From positions 1 to 5,084 of the forward strand of contig NZ_JAHYSG010000234.1 of assembly GCF_022095675.1 (NCBI RefSeq): a DNA stretch of 5,084 nt, written 5' to 3'. Source of the DNA: Dactylosporangium sp. AC04546 (GTDB taxonomy: Bacteria; Actinomycetota; Actinomycetes; Mycobacteriales; Micromonosporaceae). Shown piece by piece: positions 1-4,783 of this stretch. Both the position numbers and the translations under genes were made by a program. How positions within the stretch are numbered: the first letter of the stretch is position 1; each line of letters opens with the position of its first letter. The notes under the pieces are model-generated. The model worked only from the letters and a program-made list of their open reading frames with translations, made no database searches and was not told the DNA's origin.

Positions 1-1122
1 ACCCTGCCGCTGTTGCGGGAGCGGGCCACCACCGACGATGACGAGTTCGTTCGGCAGGCTGCGGTGCAGGCGATCGCGGCTCGCTTCGCCGACGACCCGG
101 CCACCCTGCCGTGGCTGCGGGAGCTGGCCACCACCCATAACCACAGCGGCGTGTGGCAGGTGGCGGTGCAGGCGATCGCGGCTCGCTTCGCCGACGACCC
201 GGCCACCCTGCCGTGGCTGCGGGAGCTGGCCACCACCGACAACCACAGCGGCGTGCGGCAGGTGGCGGTGCAGGCGATCGCGGCTGGCTTCGCCGACGAC
301 CCGGCCACCCTGCCGTGGCTGCGGGAGCTGGCCGCCACCGACAACCACAGGGACGTGCGGCGGGTGGCGGTGCAGGCGATCGCGGCTCGCTTCGCCGACG
401 ACCCGGCCACCCTACCGCTGCTGCGGCAGCTGGCCACCACCGACAACCACAGCGGCGTGCGGCAGGCTGCGGTGCGGGTGATCGCGGCTCGCTTCGCCGA
501 CGATGCGGCCACCCTGCCGCTGTTGCGGGAGCTGGCCACCACCGACGACGACGAGGCCGTGCGGCGGGTGGCGGTGCAGGCGATCGCGGCTGGCTTCGCC
601 GACGATGCGGCCACCCTGCCGCTGTTGCGGGAGGCCACCACCGACGACGACGAGGCCGTGCGGCGGGCGGCGGTGCAGGCGATCGCGGCTCACTTCCCCG
701 ACGACGCGGCCACCCTACCGCTGCTGCGGCAGCTGGCCACCACCGACGACGACGAGGACATGCGGCGGGCGGCGGTGCAGGCGATCGCGGCTCACTTCCC
801 CGACGACGCGGCCACCCTACCGCTGCTGCGGCAGCTGGCCACCACCGACGACGACGAGGACATGCGGCAGGCGGCGGTGCAGGCGATCGCGGCTCACTTC
901 CCCGACGACGCGGCCACCCTACCGCTGCTGCGGGAGCAGGCCACCACCGACAAGGACGAGGACGTGCGGCGGTTGGCGGTGCAGGCGATCGCGGCTCGCT
1001 TCCCGGACGACGCGGCCACCCTGCCGCTTTTGCGGGAGCTGGCGACCACCGACAACCACAGCGGCGTGCGGCAGGCGGCGGTGCGGGCGATCAAGAGGAT
1101 CGAGATGAGACGGTCGCGATGA
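1..1122 (+). CDS. HEAT-repeat protein, C-terminal part (5' end outside window)
   Basis: The frame is open from base 1 and ends at TGA 1120-1122. The first bases already encode the end of a repeat unit, so the start lies upstream and the TTG at 13 is not a credible start. The visible 373 residues are ten complete 33-34-residue HEAT-like units plus partial units at each end. Each unit has two helices, around AVQAIAARF and ATLPLLREL, joined by an acidic or NHSG turn before a conserved VR; this is the two-helix pattern of the HEAT/PBS-lyase superfamily. Such solenoids bind proteins or nucleic acids and have no catalytic residues. In actinomycetes similar arrays often form the C-terminus of NACHT- or NTPase-type proteins, but nothing here shows an N-terminal domain, so that link is inference. 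The protein ends in a short basic tail (KRIEMRRSR). No signal peptide or membrane segment is visible. The neighbouring gene converges on it, so the two are not an operon. Confidence 0.9.
   Translation, partial: TLPLLRERATTDDDEFVRQAAVQAIAARFADDPATLPWLRELATTHNHSGVWQVAVQAIAARFADDPATLPWLRELATTDNHSGVRQVAVQAIAAGFADDPATLPWLRELAATDNHRDVRRVAVQAIAARFADDPATLPLLRQLATTDNHSGVRQAAVRVIAARFADDAATLPLLRELATTDDDEAVRRVAVQAIAAGFADDAATLPLLREATTDDDEAVRRAAVQAIAAHFPDDAATLPLLRQLATTDDDEDMRRAAVQAIAAHFPDDAATLPLLRQLATTDDDEDMRQAAVQAIAAHFPDDAATLPLLREQATTDKDEDVRRLAVQAIAARFPDDAATLPLLRELATTDNHSGVRQAAVRAIKRIEMRRSR
61..1077 (+). repeat. Tandem array of ten 102-bp HEAT-coding units
   Basis: Units begin with GCGGTGC at 61, 163, 265, 367, 469, 571, 670, 772, 874 and 976, and a truncated one at 1078. 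The period is 102 bp except 571-669, which is 99 bp because one leucine codon is missing, so the frame is kept. Units 670-771 and 772-873 differ at one base (CGG versus CAG codon); units 61 and 163 differ at three. Two types are present. The early type has ADDPATLP followed mostly by WLREL and an NHSG turn. The later type has DDAATLP with LLR and mostly a DDDE turn, and the 976 unit returns to NHSG. This pattern points to recent duplication or gene conversion. Confidence 0.95.
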
Positions 1123-1296
1123 AGCCGTAGGAGACCTGTCGGAGCAGGGCGGTTATTGATAGCACGGGGCATTCGGGTCGGCATGCCGGCACACCAACGG
1201 TGTACTCCGCTGGTTGACGCTGGCACCGCGTCGCCGCCGACGGCTTGTAGCCGGCGCCCGACCTCGTGTGCGCGGCATGCCGCTCGGCGTGGATGA

Positions 1297-1324
1297 CGGC
1301 CCCGGCGCGGCAGCGCCGGGGCCG
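1297..1324. terminator. Perfect 12-bp stem-loop in repeat A, possible bidirectional terminator
   Basis: The left arm CGGCCCCGGCGC (1297-1308) and right arm GCGCCGGGGCCG (1313-1324) pair perfectly around a GGCA loop. It sits between two convergent genes, where a symmetrical hairpin could stop transcription from both sides. No T-run follows on either strand, so it is not a classical intrinsic terminator, though actinobacterial terminators often lack one. The same stem with a different loop recurs at 4553-4580. Confidence 0.5.
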
Positions 1325-1387
1325 GTTCCCGCGTGGAGCGGCTTCCAGCGCCCCGGAGCTGCCTGTACGCCACCACTGAAGCGAAGT

Positions 1388-1442
1388 CTCCTGTATGCCG
1401 GCGCCGGCCGGCGCGGCTCGTCCTGGCGACGACGTACAGGAG
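1388..1442. repeat. Nested inverted repeat inside the extra segment of repeat A
   Basis: CTCCTGTA (1388-1395) and TACAGGAG (1435-1442) are perfect inverted 8-mers. Between them lies the 12-bp palindrome GCCGGCGCCGGC (1397-1408). This lies in the 273-base segment that copy B lacks, so it may mark a separate insertion. Related CCTGTAC motifs occur nearby at 1362-1368 (+) and 1635-1641 (-). Function unknown. Confidence 0.5.
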
Positions 1443-1603
1443 TGCAGCGAGGCCCCAGAGCCAGAGGTCCCGACGGGGCAAAGAGCATGACCCGCGACGG
1501 CAATCAGGGCTGCGGGAGCGACGGCCGCGCGCACGACGGACCTCGCGGTAGCTCAGATCCTTCTACAGCATCACTACAATGCGGCGCAGGGACACCGGTT
1601 TCG

Positions 1604-1622
1604 CGCCGCACGGCGTGCGGCG
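1604..1622. repeat. Short GC hairpin near the inner edge of repeat A
   Basis: CGCCGCAC (1604-1611) and GTGCGGCG (1615-1622) form a perfect 8-bp stem with a GGC loop. It lies at the inner edge of repeat A, about 70 bases downstream of the stop of the leftward gene at 1694, and may act as that gene's 3' stem-loop. There is no T-run. The equivalent place in copy B is a CGCCG-rich stretch with no clean stem. Confidence 0.4.
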
Positions 1623-1693
1623 AGCTTGATCGGAGTACAGGCAGATTCGGCAATGTTCGCGTGTGGAGTCGCGATCCATGTCGACGGAGTGGC

Positions 1694-2089
1694 CTATTGC
1701 TGGAGGTCAGAGCGGTTGTCACGCCGCCGGATCGACTCGGCGTGCCGCCGCCAGACGATCTCCATCGCCGCCTCGTACCCGTACTGCTGGTAGTCGCCGT
1801 CATCCGGCTCGTTCGACTCGACCTCGTCGACGTAGTCACCGGCGAACTCCACGAGCGCCGCCGAGCGATCCCCGGCGTACCGCTTCCGGTCCTGCGGCCC
1901 AAGCGCCAGCCATTGCTGCGCAACCTCGCGCACCAGCACGCGCCGGTCCTGGGCGTCGTCGAGCCGGCTACCTCGCCGCAGCACCTCCCGACCGCCGTTC
2001 ATCTCGGCGCACCGCCCGAGCAGCGGCAGCAGCGCGAGCGCCACCTCCAGTTGCAGCTGTGCGTCAGCTTCGTGTTCCTGCGTTGCCAT
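1694..2089 (-). CDS. Hypothetical 131-residue acidic protein, weak HMG-box-like spacing
   Basis: The ATG is at 2089-2087 and the stop TAG at 1696-1694. A good Shine-Dalgarno GGAGG (2102-2098, minus strand) lies 8 bases before the ATG, which fixes the start. I do not recognise the family. The protein is mostly helical in appearance: an N-terminal helix of Leu/Ala/Glu (about 11-24), a middle segment (about 48-90), an acidic linker (ESNEPDDGDY, 91-100) and a helical basic C-terminus (about 105-123). There are no membrane segments, signal peptide or catalytic motif. The spacing W60, D67/R68, Y71, F82 resembles helices II-III of HMG boxes, but the first helix is not convincing and this may be chance. 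It lies 102 bp downstream of the CxxC gene on the same strand, so the two may be cotranscribed, although two possible stem-loops lie between them. A -10-like TATCGT (2146-2141, minus strand) could give it a promoter of its own. Confidence 0.75.
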   Translation of the reverse strand: MATQEHEADAQLQLEVALALLPLLGRCAEMNGGREVLRRGSRLDDAQDRRVLVREVAQQWLALGPQDRKRYAGDRSAALVEFAGDYVDEVESNEPDDGDYQQYGYEAAMEIVWRRHAESIRRRDNRSDLQQ

Positions 2090-2102
2090 GGTCGCGACCT
2101 CC
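2090..2102 (-). promoter_or_regulatory. Ribosome binding site overlapping a 10-bp palindrome
   Basis: GGAGG (2102-2098, minus strand) is a strong Shine-Dalgarno for the ATG at 2089. The perfect palindrome GGTCGCGACC (2090-2099) fills the space between it and the ATG and overlaps its last two bases. As DNA it could be a small operator; an RNA hairpin this tight would have almost no loop, so RNA masking is unlikely. Confidence 0.5.
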
Positions 2103-2114
2103 AGCGAAACCTAA

Positions 2115-2135
2115 CCCGCGCTGATTCGGCGCGGG
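2115..2135. other. Stem-loop between the two leftward genes
   Basis: CCCGCGC (2115-2121) and GCGCGGG (2129-2135) form a perfect 7-bp stem with a 7-base loop, 25 bases upstream of the start codon of the 131-residue gene. It could be an intercistronic terminator or attenuator, or a structured leader. There is no T-run. Confidence 0.35.
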
Positions 2136-2155
2136 ATGGGACGATAGGTCGCGGT

Positions 2156-2180
2156 CCCTTGGTGCTACCGACATCAAGGG
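2156..2180 (-). terminator. Weak stem-loop after the CxxC gene
   Basis: CCCTTG (2156-2161) pairs with CAAGGG (2175-2180) around a 13-base loop, 11 bases past the leftward stop at 2192. The position fits a terminator of the CxxC gene, but the stem is only 6 bp and no T-run follows, so this is tentative. Confidence 0.25.
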
Positions 2181-2191
2181 GCCGCCCTTCC

Positions 2192-2374
2192 TCACGATTC
2201 GTGGACGCTCGTCGGCCGTTGGCTGCCTTCTCTGGCAGTACCGCCGCAATCCGTACAGACGCGAACGCCAAGGACCACGCCGATCTCACCGGTGCTCAGC
2301 CGCTCCCGGCGGCTGGTCACCTTCCAGCCGCGCCCCTCGCATGACCTGCACGAAGGAGTGTGGCCGCGGTCCAT
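2192..2374 (-). CDS. Small protein with two CxxC pairs, probable zinc-binding
   Basis: The ATG is at 2374-2372 and the stop TGA at 2194-2192, giving 60 residues. Two pairs are visible: C9-x2-C12 followed by EGRGWK, and C40-x2-C43 followed by GGTA. CxxCxGxG units are the knuckles of DnaJ-type zinc ribbons, and two pairs about 27 residues apart could hold one zinc ion. Short actinomycete proteins of the form CxxCxGRGWK...CxxCxGTG are familiar to me, often beside HTH regulators, but I know of no established function. The start is uncertain. An in-frame ATG at 2437 would add 21 residues, but it lies at the edge of the 2437-2465 palindrome, and those residues lack the conserved pattern. GGTGG six bases before 2374 is a weak ribosome binding site. 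It is divergent from the XRE regulator and is likely controlled from the shared intergenic region. No membrane segment or signal peptide is seen. Confidence 0.6.
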   Translation of the reverse strand: MDRGHTPSCRSCEGRGWKVTSRRERLSTGEIGVVLGVRVCTDCGGTAREGSQRPTSVHES

Positions 2375-2436
2375 CACCGGCCACCACGAGTGCAAGCCGC
2401 CCGAATCATGGAACGAGCATCTACCCAGATCATGCA

Positions 2437-2465
2437 TTGACCCCGGAAAATTGTTCCGGGGTCAA
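2437..2465. promoter_or_regulatory. Perfect inverted repeat, candidate operator of the divergent genes
   Basis: The arms TTGACCCCGGAA (2437-2448) and TTCCGGGGTCAA (2454-2465) are perfect reverse complements separated by AATTG. The dyad lies 36 bases before the chosen XRE start and 62 bases from the chosen CxxC start, so a dimer bound here could affect both promoters. XRE regulators commonly bind such dyads near their own gene. Each arm begins with TTGACC on its own strand, resembling a -35 hexamer, but I find no convincing -10 at 17-18 bases on either strand. Confidence 0.65.
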
Positions 2466-2501
2466 CACGAGGGGCGGTGCGACGCTTACGTCATGCGTGG
2501 G

Positions 2502-3719
2502 ATGACGAACACCTTGACCATCGGCGAGCGCGTGGCGTGGTACCGCCGCCGACGGGGCATGTCGCAGGAGGTACTGGCCGGGCTGGTCGGTCGCACGGTC
2601 GACTGGCTGAGCAAAGTCGAGAACAACCGCATCGACCTCGACCGGCTCTCGGTCATCAAGTCCCTCGCCGACGCGCTGGACGTCGCCCTCGCCGACCTGG
2701 TCGCCGAGCCGTCGCTGATGCAGTGGACCGGCGACAGCGGCACCCGCACGGTGCCCGCCCTGCGCGCGGCCCTGATGAACTACCGCAACGTCACGCCGTT
2801 CGGCGCCTCCGCCAGCACGGTCGAGCCGCCGTCGGTCGTGGCGATCAAGCAGGAGTTGGCGACGCTGTGGGACGCCTTCCAGGCCGCCCGGTTCGCGTAC
2901 GTCACGAGCCGGCTCCCGAGCCTGATCGCGCACGTCGAGGCCGCCGTCAACAGCTACTCCGGTCACGATCTCGACGAGGCGCGGCGGGTGCTCAGCCTCG
3001 CGTACCAGTCGGCGACGGTGCAGCTGACGAAGATCGGCGAGGCCGACCTCGCGTGGATCGCGGCCGACCGTGGACTCGGCGCCGCCCGAGCCGCTGGCGA
3101 CACCGTGCTCACCTGCGCGCTGCTGCGGTCGGTGACGCACGCGCTCCAGGCGACCGGGCGTTTCAAGGAGGCCGTGCAGCTCACCAACGACGCCGCCAAC
3201 TACTTGGAGCCTCAGTTCGGCGATCCGTCGCCGGAAATGCTGTCGGTGTACGGGACGCTGCTCCTCGCCGGGTCGATGGCCGCCGCCCGCGCCAACGACG
3301 CGATCACCACCCGCACCTTCCTCCGGGCCGCCGACGAGGCCGCGACACGGCTCGGCCGTGACGCCAACCACCTCTGGACCGCGTTCGGGCCGACCAACGT
3401 CGCCATCCACCGCGTCGCCACCGCCGCCGAACTCGGCGACGTACAGGTGGCCATCGACCTCGGCCCGCAGGTCGACACCACCGGCATGCCCATGGAACGC
3501 CAAGTCCGCCACACCCTCGAACTCGCCCGCGCCTACAGCGCCCGCAACCGCGCTAACGACGCCCTCAACCTCCTGCTCCACGCGGAACGGATGGCCCCCG
3601 AACAGGTCCAATACCACCGCATGAGCCGCCAACTCGTCCTGACCTGGATCCGCCAGCAGCGCAACAATCCCTCAACGGTCCTGGTCGATCTCGCCCGCCG
3701 GCTCGACGTCATGGAGTAG
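2502..3719 (+). CDS. XRE-family HTH regulator with TPR-like C-terminal half
   Basis: A cytoplasmic transcription regulator of 405 residues. The N-terminal Cro/C1-type HTH spans about 7-66: IGERVAWYRRRRGMSQ leads helix 1 into helix 2, recognition helix 3 is around RTVDWLSKVENNR, and DRLSVIKSLADALDV closes the domain. After a linker (about 67-112) the remainder is alpha-helical with TPR-like pairs (for example ADLAWIAADRGLGAARAAGD), and FGPTNVAIHR at 295-304 is a signature I associate with this family of roughly 400-residue actinomycete regulators. The C-terminal half probably binds a ligand or partner; which one is unknown. The start is chosen because family members begin a few residues before IGERVAWYRR. 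ATG 2493 would add three residues, and neither start has a good ribosome binding site (GAGGGG at 2469 is too distant). The open frame extends further upstream, but that part is not protein-like and would span the palindrome. The YdcF-like gene follows 34 bases after the stop, suggesting an operon; self-regulation through 2437-2465 is inferred. Confidence 0.9.
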   Translation: MTNTLTIGERVAWYRRRRGMSQEVLAGLVGRTVDWLSKVENNRIDLDRLSVIKSLADALDVALADLVAEPSLMQWTGDSGTRTVPALRAALMNYRNVTPFGASASTVEPPSVVAIKQELATLWDAFQAARFAYVTSRLPSLIAHVEAAVNSYSGHDLDEARRVLSLAYQSATVQLTKIGEADLAWIAADRGLGAARAAGDTVLTCALLRSVTHALQATGRFKEAVQLTNDAANYLEPQFGDPSPEMLSVYGTLLLAGSMAAARANDAITTRTFLRAADEAATRLGRDANHLWTAFGPTNVAIHRVATAAELGDVQVAIDLGPQVDTTGMPMERQVRHTLELARAYSARNRANDALNLLLHAERMAPEQVQYHRMSRQLVLTWIRQQRNNPSTVLVDLARRLDVME

Positions 3720-3741
3720 AGCGACCCCGTCAGACACCGCA

Positions 3742-3747
3742 TAGGGT
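3742..3747 (+). promoter_or_regulatory. Possible -10 hexamer for a leaderless ydcF-like transcript
   Basis: TAGGGT fits TAnnnT and ends six bases before GTG 3754, the spacing seen for leaderless actinobacterial transcripts. No TTGACA-like -35 is found at 3719-3724. The same bases contain AGGG, seven bases before the GTG, which could instead be a weak Shine-Dalgarno. The two readings compete, and both favour GTG 3754 over GTG 3748. Confidence 0.35.
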
Positions 3748-3753
3748 GTGGGC

Positions 3754-4437
3754 GTGACGCATGCCGAGCCGAACGCCGCAGCGACCACGATCCCCGAGGA
3801 ACACCGCGCGGACGTCGAGATGCTGTGGGACTACCACAACATGCACCACGAACTTCGCCCCTGCGACGTCGGCATCGGGCTCGGCAGCCACGACCTCGGT
3901 GTCGCCATCATCGCCACCGACCTCTACCACCGCGGTCTCTACCCACTACTCGTTTTCACCGGTGCCAACGCACCAACCACGACCGAACGCTTCCCACGCG
4001 GCGAAGCTGTCCACTACGCCGAGTACGCCATCGAGCACGGCGTCCCGACCGACGCGGTATCAGTCGAGCCAACGGCGACGAACACCCAACAGAACTTCGA
4101 ACGGACCCGCCAACTCCTCAACACCCGGCGCACCAACGTCCGGTCCGCGATCGTCATGTCCCGCCCGTACCAGCAACGTCGCGCCTACGCGACCGCCGAG
4201 AAGCTCTGGCCCGAACTGGACGTCATCTGCGCCTCCAACCCGCAGAGCCTGGACGACTACGTCCGCAGCATCGGCGACGTCCACAAAGTGATCAACATGC
4301 TGGTCGGTGACACCCAACGCATCACGGTCTACGCCCAGAAGGGCTTCGCCAACCCGCAACACGTGCCAACAGCCGTCGAGACCGCATACCTGCACCTCAT
4401 CGATGCGGGCTACACGAGCCGCCTGCTCCACACCTAG
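3754..4437 (+). CDS. YdcF / DUF218-family protein
   Basis: A 227-residue protein with the DUF218 (YdcF/SanA-like) fold signatures in order: GLGSHD near 42, LLVFTGAN near 65-72, EPTATNTQQN near 105-114, MSRPYQQRRA at 135-144 and VINMLVGD near 179-186. These match the glycine-rich first strand, the conserved TGG/TGA loop, the E..ATNT.EN motif and the S.P.H/Q.RA motif. E. coli YdcF is reported to bind S-adenosylmethionine; the biochemical role of the family is otherwise poorly defined. Unlike SanA and many DUF218 proteins there is no N-terminal membrane anchor or signal peptide, so it should be cytoplasmic. GTG 3754 is chosen for the AGGG seven bases upstream; GTG 3748 would add two residues. 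It follows the XRE regulator with a 34-base gap, so the two are probably coexpressed, and the regulator may control it. The final residues (SRLLHT) run to TAG 4435-4437. An exact substrate cannot be named. Confidence 0.88.
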   Translation: MTHAEPNAAATTIPEEHRADVEMLWDYHNMHHELRPCDVGIGLGSHDLGVAIIATDLYHRGLYPLLVFTGANAPTTTERFPRGEAVHYAEYAIEHGVPTDAVSVEPTATNTQQNFERTRQLLNTRRTNVRSAIVMSRPYQQRRAYATAEKLWPELDVICASNPQSLDDYVRSIGDVHKVINMLVGDTQRITVYAQKGFANPQHVPTAVETAYLHLIDAGYTSRLLHT

Positions 4438-4446
4438 ATAAGCGGC

Positions 4447-4475
4447 CGGCAGTGGGCAGCTGCTACCCGTTGCCG
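4447..4475 (+). terminator. Stem-loop after the YdcF-like gene
   Basis: Bases 4447-4456 pair with 4466-4475: CGGCA with TGCCG, two G-T wobbles, then GGG with CCC, around a 9-base loop. It starts nine bases after the stop codon and is placed to end the XRE-ydcF transcript. There is no T-run. Its right arm overlaps the first bases of repeat copy B, whereas copy A lacks the matching left arm. Confidence 0.4.
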
Positions 4476-4661
4476 AATCTGCCCGTACTTCTATCAAGCG
4501 CGCCGCGCCGCGCCGCCCTGCGCGTACGCGGTCAGCCGCTCCGCGCGGGAATCGGCCCCGGCGCTTGCGCGCCGGGGCCGAGATCCACGCGGGCGGCACC
4601 CCGCGCAGCGCAGCAGTACGCCCCGACGGCCGTCGGCGGTGGCATGGGCCAGCATGAACCA
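4470..4661 (+). repeat. Structured non-coding repeat, copy B
   Basis: This is the shorter copy of the element found inverted at 1211-1653. Blocks are 4470-4506, 4534-4607 and 4629-4661, matching copy A at about 89, 87 and 79 % identity by hand alignment. It begins 33 bases after the stop of the YdcF-like gene, much as copy A begins about 40 bases after the stop of the leftward gene. Each copy therefore has the same orientation relative to the cassette gene beside it, and the pair forms inverted flanks around the cassette. Blocks 1 and 2 are separated by only 27 bases, so B is either the basic form or a deletion form. Confidence 0.75.
4553..4580. terminator. Perfect 12-bp stem-loop in repeat B, possible bidirectional terminator
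   Basis: The arms CGGCCCCGGCGC (4553-4564) and GCGCCGGGGCCG (4569-4580) are identical to those at 1297-1324, around a TTGC loop. It lies between convergent genes and could stop both transcripts. Keeping the stem intact while the loop and flanks change suggests selection on structure, or a recent shared origin. Confidence 0.5.
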
Positions 4662-4750
4662 TAGGGACCGATAGCCTACCGGCGATCACCGGGGGTCGGA
4701 CCGGCTGACGCTTAGGGGAGCGCATCTGCGCCTGGCCTGGTGCTCGATCG

Positions 4751-4783
4751 CTCCGAGTGAGTGACGTCAGATCGCTCTCGGAG
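4751..4783. other. Imperfect dyad around the TPR gene stop codon
   Basis: CTCCGAG (4751-4757) and CTCGGAG (4777-4783) can pair around a 19-base loop that contains the palindrome TGACGTCA (4762-4769), whose last three bases are the leftward stop codon. It might be part of a 3' stem-loop of the TPR gene; the large loop makes this weak. Confidence 0.25.

Larger units (their letters stand above)
1211..1653 (-). repeat. Structured non-coding repeat, copy A (inverted relative to copy B)
   Basis: Read on the minus strand this matches copy B (4470-4661) in three ordered blocks. Block 1: 1653-1617 against 4470-4506, 33 of 37 identical, beginning TTGCCGAATCTGCC. Block 2: 1343-1269 against 4534-4607, about 65 of 75 identical with one gap, centred on a 12-bp perfect stem. 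Block 3: 1244-1211 against 4629-4661, about 27 of 34. Between blocks 1 and 2 copy A has 273 bases where copy B has 27. The element begins about 40 bases past the stop of the leftward gene. These are hand alignments. It may be a dispersed GC-rich repeat, a bidirectional terminator family or a mobile-element end; no coding capacity is evident. Confidence 0.75.
1123..1693. other. Intergenic region between convergent genes, no credible gene
   Basis: These 571 bases lie between the 3' ends of the HEAT gene and the leftward 131-residue gene. Open frames exist on both strands but are low-complexity Arg/Ala/Pro/Gly-rich translations that run through perfect hairpins and into neighbouring genes, as expected of shadow frames in GC-rich DNA. 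The content is structural: a 10-bp palindrome CGGCATGCCG at 1179-1188, a small ACACC-AAC-GGTGT hairpin at 1191-1203, and repeat copy A from about 1211 to 1653. Bases 1123-1178 show nothing I can interpret. Confidence 0.75.
4438..4766. other. Intergenic region between convergent genes, no credible gene
   Basis: This 329-base gap separates the YdcF-like gene from the leftward TPR gene. It holds a terminator-like stem-loop right after the YdcF-like stop, then repeat copy B. Bases 4662-4766 contain no gene or RNA I can identify. Near the right edge GATCGCTCCGAG (4747-4758) is partly repeated as GATCGCTCTCGGAG (4770-4783). Confidence 0.75.

Noticed and set aside
61..1077. CRISPR array
   Set aside because: The 102-bp units are contiguous, without unique spacers, and encode one protein in frame.
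153..1130. Long second forward frame (325 codons) across the HEAT array, and a third open forward frame at 38-481
   Set aside because: Because the period is a multiple of three and GC-rich, all forward frames stay open. Their translations are Arg/Gly/Pro/Ala low complexity, while the HEAT frame has a clear protein pattern.
894..1534. Minus-strand open frames through repeat A, one with a short hydrophobic run (LWLWGLAALLYVVA)
   Set aside because: They run through perfect hairpins into the antisense of the HEAT array. The hydrophobic run is isolated and lacks a good start or ribosome binding site.
1542..1615. tRNA-like stretch with TAGCTCAG at 1549-1556 and GGTTTCG near 1598
   Set aside because: No matching GAGC for the D stem, no anticodon stem at the right distance, and no acceptor-stem pairing with a downstream segment.
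1214..2344. 376-codon plus-strand open frame
   Set aside because: It crosses repeat A, runs antisense to two better-supported leftward genes, has no recognisable domain, and its translation is low complexity.
2292..2501. Upstream extension of the XRE gene to an alternative start at 2292
   Set aside because: The extra 70 residues have no family resemblance and would span the palindrome and the antisense CxxC gene. Family members start close to IGERVAWYRR.
2430..3632. 400-codon minus-strand frame antisense to the XRE regulator
   Set aside because: A typical GC-rich antisense shadow with Arg/Gly/Val bias; the plus-strand protein has clear HTH and TPR features.
1211..4661. Complete insertion sequence or integrated element
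   Set aside because: Inverted flanking elements exist, but there is no transposase, integrase or visible target duplication in the window. Reported only as a hypothesis.
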